The notes under the pieces are model-generated. The model searched no databases, had not been told where the DNA came from, and saw only the letters and a list, made by a program, of their open reading frames with translations. The translations under genes and the position numbers were made by a program. Below, in pieces: positions 1 through 8,305 of a stretch of 64,000 bases of DNA; the stretch's first letter is position 1; every line of letters starts with the position of its first letter. This DNA comes from Fibrella aquatilis (lineage in GTDB: Bacteria > Bacteroidota > Bacteroidia > Cytophagales > Spirosomataceae), in assembly GCF_017353255.1 (NCBI RefSeq), contig NZ_JAFMYU010000013.1:62001-126000 (forward strand). The letters are read 5' to 3'.

Positions 1-66
1 TGTAAGCCGATGTATCTGCCCGCAAAGATAGACACAAACGGCGGCATCGTACCTTTGAGGGGAGAT

Positions 67-1197
67 ATGACATTCACCATTGAACAAAACGACCCGCAGT
101 CGCAGGCCCGGACGGGGGTGCTGACTACGGATCACGGCGACATTCGGACGCCCATATTTATGCCCGTCGGCACGGCGGGAACGGTGAAAGCGGTGCATCA
201 GCGCGAGCTGGAAACCGACATCAACGCCGACATTATTCTTGGCAACACCTATCACCTCTACCTCCGCCCCGGCCTCGACGTGATGCGGCAGGCGGGTGGA
301 CTACATGGCTTCAACGGCTGGAAACGGCCCATCCTGACCGATTCGGGGGGGTATCAGGTCTATTCACTGTCGAACACGCGCAAGATCAAGGAGGAGGGCG
401 TGACGTTTAAATCGCACATCGACGGGTCAAAGCACACGTTTTCGCCAGAGGGGGTGATGGATATTCAGCGCACCATCGGGGCCGACATCATCATGGCTTT
501 CGACGAGTGTACCCCCTACCCCTGCGACTACGCCTATGCCCGCGCGTCGATGGAAATGACCCACCGTTGGCTCGACCGGTGCATCACGCGCTTCGACCAG
601 ACCGAAGGCCACTATGGCTACACCCAATACCTGTTTCCCATTGTGCAGGGCAGCACCTACCCCGACCTGCGGCGGCAGTCGGCAGAGGTGATTGCGAGTA
701 AGGAGCGGACGGGCAACGCTATTGGTGGCCTGGCCGTGGGCGAACCCGCCGAGGACATGTACAAGACCATCGACATTGTCAACGAGATTCTGCCGAAAGG
801 CAAACCGCGCTACCTCATGGGCGTGGGCACTCCCGCTAACATCCTGGAAGCCATTGCGTTGGGCGTAGATATGTTCGACTGCGTGATGCCCACCCGCAAC
901 GCCCGCCACGGTCTGCTGTTTACCACACAGGGCATCATGAACATGCGCAACGAGAAGTGGAGCCGCGATTTCAGCCCCATCGACGCGGAGCTTGGCGGCT
1001 ACGCCAGCACGTTCTACAGCAAGGCCTATTTGCGCCACCTCTTCAAAGCCGAAGAACTCCTGGCCGGCCAAATTGCCTCCCTTCACAACCTCACGTTCTA
1101 CCTCTGGCTCGTACGCCAGGCCCGCCAGCACATCGCCGCTGGTGATTTCGTGTCGTGGAAAAATGAGATGGTCGTGCGGTTAATGCAGCGGATGTAG
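67..1197 (+). CDS. tgt: Queuine tRNA-ribosyltransferase (tRNA-guanine transglycosylase)
   Basis: Exchanges the wobble guanine of GUN-anticodon tRNAs for a queuosine precursor in the cytoplasm. The 376-aa length fits the family. The acid/base Asp is in LTDSGGYQVY (about residue 92) and the nucleophile Asp in MFDCVMPTRNARHG (about residue 271). The start at 67 is preferred over an in-frame ATG at 10 because a purine-rich GAGGGGAG precedes it and homology begins there. Oddity: the usual CxCxxC zinc ligands near residues 309-314 read LGGYAS, although the later YLRHLF histidine is kept. From memory this loss is common in Bacteroidota Tgt proteins. The stop codon runs into an inverted repeat. Confidence 0.97.
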   Translation: MTFTIEQNDPQSQARTGVLTTDHGDIRTPIFMPVGTAGTVKAVHQRELETDINADIILGNTYHLYLRPGLDVMRQAGGLHGFNGWKRPILTDSGGYQVYSLSNTRKIKEEGVTFKSHIDGSKHTFSPEGVMDIQRTIGADIIMAFDECTPYPCDYAYARASMEMTHRWLDRCITRFDQTEGHYGYTQYLFPIVQGSTYPDLRRQSAEVIASKERTGNAIGGLAVGEPAEDMYKTIDIVNEILPKGKPRYLMGVGTPANILEAIALGVDMFDCVMPTRNARHGLLFTTQGIMNMRNEKWSRDFSPIDAELGGYASTFYSKAYLRHLFKAEELLAGQIASLHNLTFYLWLVRQARQHIAAGDFVSWKNEMVVRLMQRM

Positions 1198-1284
1198 TGA
1201 AAGAGTGAATGGTGAAAGAGTGTAGTCCGGCACGCCGACTGGCGCATGGGTTTGTTCTCTCACTCCTTCACTCTTTCACCATTC
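1196..1284. repeat. Inverted repeat between convergent tgt and 1260-1904
   Basis: Arms 1207-1222 and 1269-1284 are a perfect 16-bp inverted repeat of GAATGGTGAAAGAGTG. The left side extends to a 27-bp word (1196-1222) found unchanged at 18964-18990. The right arm encodes the last residues of the convergent gene. It probably acts as a bidirectional terminator and belongs to the long-hairpin family described in the findings. Confidence 0.75.
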
Positions 1285-1904
1285 GGGAACACCATCGTGA
1301 AATCGCGCACGGCGATGGTGGCGAGGCGGGTGCCTTGGGCGATGTCGGGGAAGAAAGCAGGGTCGATCTGGAGATCGTAGAGGGAGGCAAACTGACCTTT
1401 GCCGGTGGCGGTGGGGGCCGTGAGCAGCGTTTCGTTGCGGCGTTGTTGCGTGACCTGAAAACCAGGTAGCAGTTTGGTACTCACCGGAAACGATAGCCCA
1501 CCCGTTTTGACCCGAACCGAAAAAAAAGGGGTGCCCCCCTGGCTTACCATGTAGGTTGTGGAGCCGTCGGGTTCGTGTATGATATCGAAATCAGCCTGCT
1601 CTTTCGGGATACCCCAGTTTTCGATGCCGTTATCCACGCTGACCTGGGTAGAGACGTATATTTTCGAGATCGAAAATGTGGTTCTGCCCCTAATAGAAAA
1701 CAGCCCCGGAATAAACAGCAACTCCCGATACGGCCCCACGTTCGACGTTTTATAGTCGACCAGCATGACCGTGCCCACCCAGCCCCGGTAGCCCCTCTGC
1801 TGAAAATCGGCCAGAAAACCGTGTTCGCGCACAAAGGCTTCGGGGAAGTGGGCTATCAGCACCAGACCATCGCCGTGCAGGGTCCAGGGGGGCGGGGCGG
1901 TCAT
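1260..1904 (-). CDS. Acetoacetate decarboxylase-like protein
   Basis: A 214-aa protein with the look of the acetoacetate decarboxylase-like superfamily: a central GIENWGIPKEQADF segment followed by strands (STTYMVSQGGTPFFSV) and a terminal PQGTRLATIAVRDF-like part. No signal peptide is visible, so it is probably cytosolic. Whether it is a real decarboxylase is uncertain, because many members of this fold lack that activity. It is the last gene of a leftward group with 1916-2635 (11-bp gap). The C-terminal codons NGERVKE come from the arm of an inverted repeat, so the natural end may have been altered by that repeat. Confidence 0.7.
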   Translation of the reverse strand: MTAPPPWTLHGDGLVLIAHFPEAFVREHGFLADFQQRGYRGWVGTVMLVDYKTSNVGPYRELLFIPGLFSIRGRTTFSISKIYVSTQVSVDNGIENWGIPKEQADFDIIHEPDGSTTYMVSQGGTPFFSVRVKTGGLSFPVSTKLLPGFQVTQQRRNETLLTAPTATGKGQFASLYDLQIDPAFFPDIAQGTRLATIAVRDFTMVFPNGERVKE

Positions 1905-1915
1905 AGGAAAATGGG

Positions 1916-2635
1916 TTAATGAGGTCGGCCAACCATCTCTGTGGTTATCACCTCTGTTCTCCGCTCAACGGGGATGGCGGTCACTACTATTTCGCTGAAC
2001 AGGTACGTGGCGGCAACGGGTTTATCCTGATAAATTACTGGCAGCCAATCTATTCCTTTAATGGCCATGTTCATGGCATCTCTTGCTGATTTTTTAAATT
2101 CAGTATCTGGATTTGACGCCAAAATGCGGTAGAAAGTACCCATTAGTGATACCGAGGCTATAACTTTAAATGACAGTTCGCGTAAACCCTGCCGCTGTAG
2201 ATGGGCGGGGAAGCGCACCTCACGAGCCATAATAGCATAAATCTGCTCAGAACTGGCCAGATATACCGGCGACGCGTCGAGGTAAACCTGAGCCACTGTA
2301 TCGCCCTGTTGAATTTGTGCTAATGAGGCTACCGTCTGCGTCCGCTTATTGTCAATCACGTTGCGGGCCGTGTAGTCATAGACCAGTTCAGGAGTGCCCT
2401 GGCTATAAAACGTCCAGATGCCCACCCGCCGATTAGCCTCGTAGCGGCCTTCTTCCAGCAACTTTTTAGTGTCGATGAACATCTTTTTGTACGATCCTGT
2501 CCGCATGGTGTCATTGTCGGCCAGCACCTCAAATTGCTCCAGCAGGTATTTAGAGCGCTTTTTCACCGTCTTCAGCGTCTGAGCGTCAGACAATATTGGC
2601 AGTAAAAGCAGTAGTAGAAAAAGTAAGCGGTTCAT
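1916..2635 (-). CDS. Secreted protein of unknown function, copy A of tandem pair
   Basis: A 239-aa protein with a Sec signal peptide (hydrophobic run then SDAQ). After it come KRSKYLLEQFEVLADND and a MORN/YwqK-like stretch (GSYKKMFIDTKKLLEEGRYE...GIWTFY). The C-terminal half (ELSFKVIASVS...) has a TonB-box-domain-like flavour, but I cannot assign it. It is a paralogue of the gene directly upstream (2652-3392), only 16 bp away, so the two are probably co-transcribed. The DNA around 2519-2567 is nearly identical to 3272-3320, suggesting recent duplication or gene conversion. The function is unknown. Confidence 0.75.
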   Translation of the reverse strand: MNRLLFLLLLLLPILSDAQTLKTVKKRSKYLLEQFEVLADNDTMRTGSYKKMFIDTKKLLEEGRYEANRRVGIWTFYSQGTPELVYDYTARNVIDNKRTQTVASLAQIQQGDTVAQVYLDASPVYLASSEQIYAIMAREVRFPAHLQRQGLRELSFKVIASVSLMGTFYRILASNPDTEFKKSARDAMNMAIKGIDWLPVIYQDKPVAATYLFSEIVVTAIPVERRTEVITTEMVGRPH

Positions 2636-2651
2636 AGTTGAGTAGTTTGGG

Positions 2652-3392
2652 TTATTGAGTGTCTAGGGGGTCTTTCGACCAGGGAGGTCCAGGAGGAGGG
2701 TCGTTATCATATATTTTCATGGAAGGTGCCATAAGTGTGAATTTTTCAAATTGATACATAGCTGTAACTGGCCTCTGCTGATAAGCTGCCGATACCCATT
2801 TGACACCACTGAAGGCCAGCCTCATGGCTTTGTTACAACTAGCGGTGAACTCGGCAGAGGGGTGAGATACGGTAACTCGATAGAAAGGCCCTGCTTCAGA
2901 AACAGTAGCTGTAATCTTAAAACTCAATTCTCTAAGTCCCGCTTTATACAGGCGGGCCGGGAAATGGATTTCCCGCAACAAAATACACCATATCTGCTCT
3001 GAGCTAGCCAGATACACGGGTGCATTGTCTATATATACCTGAGCCAGCGTATCGGCCTGTGGAATCTGAGCCAAGGTAGCAACATGCTGAAACCGGGTGG
3101 TGGAGATGACCTTTTTTGTCGAATAATTGTATTGCAGTTCCGGCACGTTGTTGGCCCCATAGAATGTCCAAACGCCCACGCGCTGGTTTTCTTCATAGTG
3201 GCCTTCTTCCAGCACCTGTCTGTTTGTCAAAAATAGCTTCTTATACCTTCCTTCTCGTATTGTGTCATTGTCGGCTAGCACCTCAAATTGCTCCAGCAGG
3301 TATTTAGAGCGCTTTTTCACCAGCTTCAGTTGTTGCGCCTCCAGTAATGAAGGGAGCAGGAACAAGCCCACAAAAAGCAATCGATATAACAT
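2652..3392 (-). CDS. Secreted protein of unknown function, copy B of tandem pair
   Basis: A 246-aa paralogue of 1916-2635. It has a signal peptide (LFVGLFLLPSLLEAQ) and the same order of segments: KKRSKYLLEQFEVLADND, then a YKKLFLTNRQVLEEGHYEE repeat, then ELSFKITATVS. The C-terminal tail differs and is proline-rich and acidic. It is probably the first gene of the leftward group that continues to 1260. No domain of known function can be named with confidence. Confidence 0.75.
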   Translation of the reverse strand: MLYRLLFVGLFLLPSLLEAQQLKLVKKRSKYLLEQFEVLADNDTIREGRYKKLFLTNRQVLEEGHYEENQRVGVWTFYGANNVPELQYNYSTKKVISTTRFQHVATLAQIPQADTLAQVYIDNAPVYLASSEQIWCILLREIHFPARLYKAGLRELSFKITATVSEAGPFYRVTVSHPSAEFTASCNKAMRLAFSGVKWVSAAYQQRPVTAMYQFEKFTLMAPSMKIYDNDPPPGPPWSKDPLDTQ

Positions 3393-3463
3393 GGTAACGA
3401 ACAGTTGCGTTGACCCAAATGTATCAACCTTGCTAGATAAACAACTTAGTCGGCCTTGATTTT

Positions 3464-4633
3464 TCAGCGGGGTACTTCCAGTTCGTCTTTGGTAGGCAGT
3501 TTGGGGAAACGGGCGTGGGGTTCGCGCTGATACCAGTAGGCCACCGTAGCAATGTCAGACTGCTGCGGGTAGTACCGCCCGCCGCTACGCCAGCCCAGGT
3601 CCTGGATAGTAATTTTCAGATCCTTGTCAAACCGAACGGGGTCCATAATGTGCCAGCGGTACATGCCGAATGCCTGCTGCGATTTATACGTCCCATCGGG
3701 TTTAATGACCTGATGCAGCCCGGCATAGGGTGTTGAAAAGGGCGTGTACTGCCCACCCCGGTCAAAGTTGTACGAGCCGCAGAAATAGTCTTCCGTACCC
3801 GTGCCCGCAATGGTGGGGAAAGTGGTGTCGCCGTCGAGGAAGAATTTAATCTCACCCTCACCCCACCAGCCGTTGTTGTTTACCCCGATGGCCATGTAGG
3901 TGCCCACATACTGCCCTTTACCCTGAACGCCATCCAGAATGGTATGCAGCGATCCTTTGGTGGGATTCGACCGGCGAAATTGCGCGTGGAAATAGGCCTC
4001 GTATTCCCCTACCGGCGTCAGCGTGTAGTTGATCTGGTAGTAGAGCCTCATCTGCTCGTCGCGGTTGAGGTTTTCCAGCGTGACTTTGCAGTGCTTACGA
4101 AACGGCATTTTCCAGTAGCAGTTAAACGCGCTGCCAGGGTTCACCGTCACGGGCAACGAGTTCAGGTGGGCATATTCGCCCCAGCCCATGCCGAAGAAAT
4201 CACCCACGGGCACTTCAATAGATGGCTCTTTTTCATCATCCCAATAAAAGCGCAGAATCGAGTAACGCCAGTTGCCGGTGGGAGTCATCCAGATTTGTTG
4301 AATAGCCCCCGGTCCATCCATCTCGGCAATGGTGAGGGTCTCGCCCTTATCCACAATGATGAAGGGGTTTATTTTCCAGCCCCGCCCCAGGTCACGGGCT
4401 TCGTTGGCAGCATTGGCCACGTTGCGCTGCCCCTTCTGCAACACCGGGTCGGCCATACCACCCTGGCCTTTGCCACCCGTAAAGTTCTCCGGACTGATAG
4501 ACCGGGTTTTGGCATCTGACACCCGCGAAAGATTGCCGAGGTTCATGTCCAGCCCGTCGAACCCTGCCGGGCGTTGGGCCTGGGCGGTGAAAACAAAAAG
4601 GAGGCTCACAAAGCACAGAAAAGCATGTTTCAT
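3464..4633 (-). CDS. DUF2961 / glycoside hydrolase family 172 protein
   Basis: A 389-aa secreted protein (signal MKHAFLCFVSLLFVFTAQAQ). It carries DUF2961 hallmarks: IVDKGETLTIAEMDGPGAIQQIW, a WWGEGEIKFFLDGD segment and the GTGTEDYF motif. In characterised GH172 enzymes, which act on alpha-D-fructofuranosides and alpha-D-arabinofuranosides, catalytic glutamates lie in these two regions. The substrate here is unknown. It is probably periplasmic or outer-membrane associated. It stands alone on the minus strand downstream of the DUF5872 gene, with a hairpin between them, and is not inside a SusCD locus. Confidence 0.88.
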   Translation of the reverse strand: MKHAFLCFVSLLFVFTAQAQRPAGFDGLDMNLGNLSRVSDAKTRSISPENFTGGKGQGGMADPVLQKGQRNVANAANEARDLGRGWKINPFIIVDKGETLTIAEMDGPGAIQQIWMTPTGNWRYSILRFYWDDEKEPSIEVPVGDFFGMGWGEYAHLNSLPVTVNPGSAFNCYWKMPFRKHCKVTLENLNRDEQMRLYYQINYTLTPVGEYEAYFHAQFRRSNPTKGSLHTILDGVQGKGQYVGTYMAIGVNNNGWWGEGEIKFFLDGDTTFPTIAGTGTEDYFCGSYNFDRGGQYTPFSTPYAGLHQVIKPDGTYKSQQAFGMYRWHIMDPVRFDKDLKITIQDLGWRSGGRYYPQQSDIATVAYWYQREPHARFPKLPTKDELEVPR

Positions 4634-4710
4634 CGTCTTCCGGTAGCGTTTAGTCTGGCTATGGAAGCTGAAAAAGCAGGGGATTTACTAAAACACGCAA
4701 CTGCCAACCA

Positions 4711-4740
4711 GTGCTGTCAGGCTGGGAAACCCGACAGCAC
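4711..4740 (-). terminator. Hairpin after the DUF5872 gene
   Basis: GTGCTGTC (4711-4718) pairs with GACAGCAC (4733-4740), with an inner GGG/CCC. It lies just beyond the stop of the minus-strand gene at 4752. It is a plausible terminator, but a T-tract is not obvious. Confidence 0.45.
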
Positions 4741-4751
4741 CGGTGACCTGC

Positions 4752-5327
4752 TTATTTCTCAGCCGCTTTTCGGGCTTTCTTCGCTTTGTCGGTGTTGGCA
4801 ACAGTTTGCTTACCAGCTTTTGAACCAGCCACTTTCTTGACGTTCGTCTCTTTTTTCTCCTTGTCCGACAGCTTGTCCCAGGCCTCTTTGGGCAGGTAGC
4901 GTGTGGTGCCCCCCTTGCGGTCGGCGGGCTTTCCGTCGGCTGTTTTCCAGTCTTCGTCGGTCCATTTAGAAAGGTGCTCCTGTGACTCGGTTTTCTTGTC
5001 TTCTTTGTAGCCCCCGCCCGCTTTCTCGTACTCATGGGTGAGCAGTTGCGCCTTGCGGGCACTCCATTGACCTGCTTTGCCGCCCTTTTCGCCTTCCTTG
5101 ATCTCGTTCTTCAATTTCTCGCGCAGCTCAGGATCGGTGTAGTTATCGTCTTTTTTTGCCGACGTTTTTTTAGCGGCAGGCTCCTTTTCCGCCGTTTTCC
5201 TGGCAGCAGGTTTCTTCTCCGCCGTTTTCTTCGTGTCGCTCTTCTGCTTCTTGGCCGTGGTTGATTTGGCACCTGTCGTGCGCTTGTCGGGGGTGCCGTC
5301 TGCTTTCTTTTCGGTTGCTGTTGCCAT
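4752..5327 (-). CDS. Lysine/alanine-rich protein with DUF5872-type domain
   Basis: A 191-aa protein in two parts. Residues 1-60 are a histone-H1-like low-complexity tail of K, A, T and E repeats (AEKKPAARKTAEKEPAAKKT). Residues 60-165 form a compact domain with DPELREKLKNEIKEGEKGG, GQWSARKAQLLTHEYEK and GGTTRYLPKEAWDKL, which I recognise as DUF5872. A further basic tail closes it. There is no signal peptide. The tails suggest nucleic-acid binding or compaction, but that is inference; the domain has no established function that I know. It is divergent from the acyl-CoA ligase across a 137-bp intergenic region. Confidence 0.8.
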   Translation of the reverse strand: MATATEKKADGTPDKRTTGAKSTTAKKQKSDTKKTAEKKPAARKTAEKEPAAKKTSAKKDDNYTDPELREKLKNEIKEGEKGGKAGQWSARKAQLLTHEYEKAGGGYKEDKKTESQEHLSKWTDEDWKTADGKPADRKGGTTRYLPKEAWDKLSDKEKKETNVKKVAGSKAGKQTVANTDKAKKARKAAEK

Positions 5328-5464
5328 GGTAATTTGTGTTCGTTGAGTAAACCGTTATCGGCAGACCGCGCCGGCTAACGTCACAGCTAAACCCTGTAAG
5401 TACATTTTTGTTCGCCTTCATGGGTCTATGGTTATTTCCGTATTAAATTGTACTCCAAAGCCTA

Positions 5465-7165
5465 ATGAGCCACCAAATCATGACCCCGACTACATCGACT
5501 ACTGCTCAGCACGCACCTGCTACGCTGACCGATTTCTTTCTGAAATGGGAAGCCGAGCAGCCCCGGAAAACGTACCTGCGCCAACCCATCGGCGACGACT
5601 TCATCGACTACACCTGGGCCGAAGTGGGGCAGCAAGCCCGCCGCATGGCCACCTACCTGCAATCGCTGGGTCTACCCCACGGCAGCAACATCGGTCTGGT
5701 GTCGAAAAACTGTGCGCACTGGCTCATTGCCGATCTGGCTATTTTCTTCAGCGGCCACGTGTCGGTACCATTCTATGCCACGCTCAACGCCAGCCAGATT
5801 CGGCAAGTACTGGACCACAGCGGCTGTCAGGCCCTTTTTGTGGGCAAGCTCGACGACTGGACGGGCATGAAACCGGGCGTGCCCGAAGGCACCACGATGA
5901 TCGGCTTTCCCGACTACGCCGACCTCCACGATGTCGGCCTGGTACCTTGGGACCAGATCATGGCCACCAATGAGCCACTTCAGCAGGTGTACCTCCCTAA
6001 GCCCGACGACCTCTACACCATCATCTACACCTCGGGTACCACTGGCAACCCCAAAGGCGTAATGATCGACTACCGAGCTGTTGCTGAGGCGGTTAGTCAC
6101 ACGTCGGTGATTATGAAGCACAACACGCCCAACGCCCGCTTCTTTTCCTACCTACCGCTCTGCCACGTGGCCGAACGCAACGTAGTGCAGGCTACCAGCC
6201 TGGCCACGGGTGGCACCGTCTACTTCGCCGAATCGCTGGACACGTTTGCCAAAAACCTGGCCGTAGCCCGGCCCACCCACTTCCTGGCCGTACCCCGCAT
6301 CTGGACTAAGTTTCAGTTGGGTATTCTGGCCAAAATGCCCCAGAAAAAGCTCGACCTGTTTCTGAAGATTCCGATTCTGTCGGGCATTGTGAAAAAGAAA
6401 ATCCGCGAGGGGCTGGGCCTGAACGACGCCGTGCTGATTCTGACGGGGGCAGCCCCCATGCCTAAATCGCTGATTCTGTGGTTTCGACGGCTGGGCATTA
6501 TCATCCAGGAAGCCTATGGCATGACCGAAAACCTGGGGGCCGTGAGCATGATGCCCACCACCGACATCCGTGATGGGTCGGTGGGCAAACTGTATCCCGG
6601 CATGGCCGTGAAACTGGACCCACAAACGGGCGAGATCCTGACTAAATCGAGTTGGCTCATGCGCGGCTATTACAAAGAGCAGGTCCTTACCGACAGCGTG
6701 TTGCAGGATGGATGGCTCGCCACCGGCGACGTAGGGACGCTGGACAATGATGGCTACCTGACCATTACGGGCCGGGTGAAAGAGATGTACAAGACCGCCA
6801 AGGGCGAATACATTGCCCCCGCCCAGATCGAGTTCGGCTTCGCCGACAATATGTTTATTGAGCAGATATGCGTGGCCGGGCAGCACCTGCCCCAGCCGCT
6901 GGCCCTGGTGGTGTTGTCGGAGATGGGCCGTCAGGCCGAGCGCATTGCCGTGGAACGGAGCCTGGAGGACACCATCAATGCCCTGAACCCCAAACTGCAT
7001 AACTACGAACGGGTACGCAAAGTGGTGGTGGTACGCGACCCCTGGACGGTAGATAACAACCTGATGACACCTACCATGAAGATAAAACGCAACATTATCG
7101 AAGCCCGCTACGATGCCCGGCTGCAACCCTGGTATGAGAATGATGAAGTAATTATTTGGGAGTAG
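5465..7165 (+). CDS. Long-chain acyl-CoA synthetase (AMP-forming)
   Basis: A 566-aa adenylate-forming enzyme of the long-chain fatty-acid CoA ligase (FadD15-like) group. It activates fatty acids as acyl-AMP and then as acyl-CoA at the inner face of the membrane. Visible motifs are YTSGTTGNPKGVM (ATP-binding A3, about residue 188), QEAYGMTEN (A5), ATGDVGTLDNDGY (A7), and GRVKEMYKTAKGEYIAP with the hinge and Lys region (A8). Start choice: ATG 5465; ATG 5480 is an alternative five codons in. It is monocistronic, with a long hairpin downstream. Confidence 0.93.
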   Translation: MSHQIMTPTTSTTAQHAPATLTDFFLKWEAEQPRKTYLRQPIGDDFIDYTWAEVGQQARRMATYLQSLGLPHGSNIGLVSKNCAHWLIADLAIFFSGHVSVPFYATLNASQIRQVLDHSGCQALFVGKLDDWTGMKPGVPEGTTMIGFPDYADLHDVGLVPWDQIMATNEPLQQVYLPKPDDLYTIIYTSGTTGNPKGVMIDYRAVAEAVSHTSVIMKHNTPNARFFSYLPLCHVAERNVVQATSLATGGTVYFAESLDTFAKNLAVARPTHFLAVPRIWTKFQLGILAKMPQKKLDLFLKIPILSGIVKKKIREGLGLNDAVLILTGAAPMPKSLILWFRRLGIIIQEAYGMTENLGAVSMMPTTDIRDGSVGKLYPGMAVKLDPQTGEILTKSSWLMRGYYKEQVLTDSVLQDGWLATGDVGTLDNDGYLTITGRVKEMYKTAKGEYIAPAQIEFGFADNMFIEQICVAGQHLPQPLALVVLSEMGRQAERIAVERSLEDTINALNPKLHNYERVRKVVVVRDPWTVDNNLMTPTMKIKRNIIEARYDARLQPWYENDEVIIWE

Positions 7166-7174
7166 GGGTGGAAA

Positions 7175-7318
7175 AGAGCTAAGAGGTGAGAGCTAAGAGG
7201 TGAGAGCCAAGAGCCAAGAGCCAAGAGCCAAGAGCCAAGAGCCAAGAGTGGCTGACGCATGAGTACGCTTGCGTCAGCCACTCTTGGCTCTTGGCTCTTG
7301 GCTCTCACCTCTTAGCTC
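7175..7318. repeat. Long hairpin built from GAGCCAA words
   Basis: The left side has six tandem 7-bp GAGCCAA units (7204-7245) followed by GAGTGGCTGACGC (7246-7258). The right side (7271-7318) is the inverse with only three units. Flanking GAGCTAAGAGGTGAGAG sequences also pair. The unequal copy number shows slippage on one arm. It lies between the acyl-CoA ligase and csbD and is probably a terminator. Confidence 0.85.
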
Positions 7319-7406
7319 CTTCTCAAACAATTTTTTCCCGGCATCGTTCTATTGTCATGGCTCACGAAGAGTCTGCATCAATCACTCAAAAAGATAGCTC
7401 AACGTC

Positions 7407-7592
7407 ATGAACGAGACAACCGCCAGTGGTCTATGGGACCAGATGAAAGGAAAAATCAAGCAGGCATACGGCGACCTAACCGACGACGACCTGGCCCACG
7501 AAGAAGGCAAAGAAGATGAAATGTGGGGTCGGGTGCAGGAGAAAACGGGCAAGACCAAAGACGAAATTCACAAAGCCATTGCCGATTTATAA
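7407..7592 (+). CDS. CsbD family small protein
   Basis: A 61-aa acidic helical protein matching the CsbD family: [20 protein letters not shown], then a [20 protein letters not shown] segment. Family members are general-stress proteins of unknown molecular role in the cytoplasm. It is monocistronic, with a clear intrinsic terminator just after the stop. Confidence 0.9.
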   Translation: MNETTASGLWDQMKGKIKQAYGDLTDDDLAHEEGKEDEMWGRVQEKTGKTKDEIHKAIADL

Positions 7593-7597
7593 CAAGA

Positions 7598-7626
7598 AGC
7601 TCCCCATTGTGGGGGGCTTTTTTTTT
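7598..7626 (+). terminator. Rho-independent terminator of the CsbD gene
   Basis: AGCTCCCC (7598-7605) and GGGGGGCT (7611-7618) form an 8-bp stem with a 5-nt loop, followed by a run of nine T residues. Confidence 0.9.
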
Positions 7627-7837
7627 GCGCTAATTATACTTTAAGAAGAAGTTGCGTTTTATAGACGTTCCACGCAGTAACGTATATGGGTGTCAGTGAG
7701 GCGCAATGTGATGTTTATGTTAACAAGGGCGTGAAACACGTTTGCACATTTCGCCGGAAGGCTTGACTCGTATAGGCAGAATCACAAACTTAGATAGTCC
7801 ATTGGTATATGTTTCACTTTATAACCGCTTGGACCAT

Positions 7838-8209
7838 ATGAGAGTACAGATGCACGCCGTGCGCTTCACGGCCGATCAATCGCTACTGGATTTCATCCAG
7901 AAGAAACTCAATAAACTAGACACCTTCCACGACCGCATCGTTAGTGCGGAGGTGTTTCTACGACTCGACGGAGCCGAAACCGCCAAAGTGAAAGACAAAA
8001 TTGTCGAGGTGCGGCTCAATATCCCCGGAAAAGAACTCTTCGTTACCGAGCGTAACAAATCATTTGAAGGTGCCATTGAGCACCTGATGGACGTCATGAA
8101 AGACAAGCTCGTCCGTTGCAAAGAAAAACGCACCGACTTCTCCAGCCCCGCCATCATGCAGGCCCAGGAACAACAGGAGCAGGAAGCCGTTGAGCAGGAT
8201 GAGTATTAA
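7838..8209 (+). CDS. Ribosome hibernation promoting factor, short form
   Basis: A 123-aa HPF/RaiA (sigma-54 modulation protein) family member that binds the 30S subunit in the resting state. Typical features are MHAVRFTADQSLLDFIQKKLNKLDTF, then alternating strands (KDKIVEVRLNIPGKELFV) and a C-terminal helix (AIEHLMDVMKDKLVRCKEK). It lacks the extra C-terminal dimerisation domain of long HPF; a Q/E-rich tail takes its place. The start at 7838 gives the family-typical N-terminus; an in-frame ATG at 7742 would add 32 unsupported residues. The stop codon lies inside the 45-bp inverted repeat. Confidence 0.9.
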   Translation: MRVQMHAVRFTADQSLLDFIQKKLNKLDTFHDRIVSAEVFLRLDGAETAKVKDKIVEVRLNIPGKELFVTERNKSFEGAIEHLMDVMKDKLVRCKEKRTDFSSPAIMQAQEQQEQEAVEQDEY

Positions 8210-8305
8210 CAAACGGTAAGTGGTAAACGGTGAGGGGTGAGTTTGCTGACGCAAAAAGACGCGTCAGCAAACTCACCCCTCACCGTTTACCACTTACCGT
8301 TTGTT
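8208..8305. repeat. Perfect 45-bp inverted repeat between hpf and metK
   Basis: Arms 8208-8252 and 8261-8305 are perfectly complementary, with an 8-nt loop. The arms consist of words such as GGTAAGTGGTAAACGGTGAG and end inward with TTTGCTGACGC. The stop codons of both convergent genes lie in the arm ends. It is probably a bidirectional terminator, and is the longest perfect stem in the window. Confidence 0.95.

Noticed and set aside
427-1131. Long antisense ORF within tgt, and similar long shadow ORFs in other GC-rich genes (for example 6152-7126 and 15473-16381)
   Set aside because: They lie wholly inside clear genes in another frame, and their sequences show no domain; they are a by-product of GC-rich codon use.
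7204-7304. Short regularly repeated units that could suggest a CRISPR array
   Set aside because: The 7-bp units are contiguous without spacers and form one arm of a hairpin; no cas gene is present.
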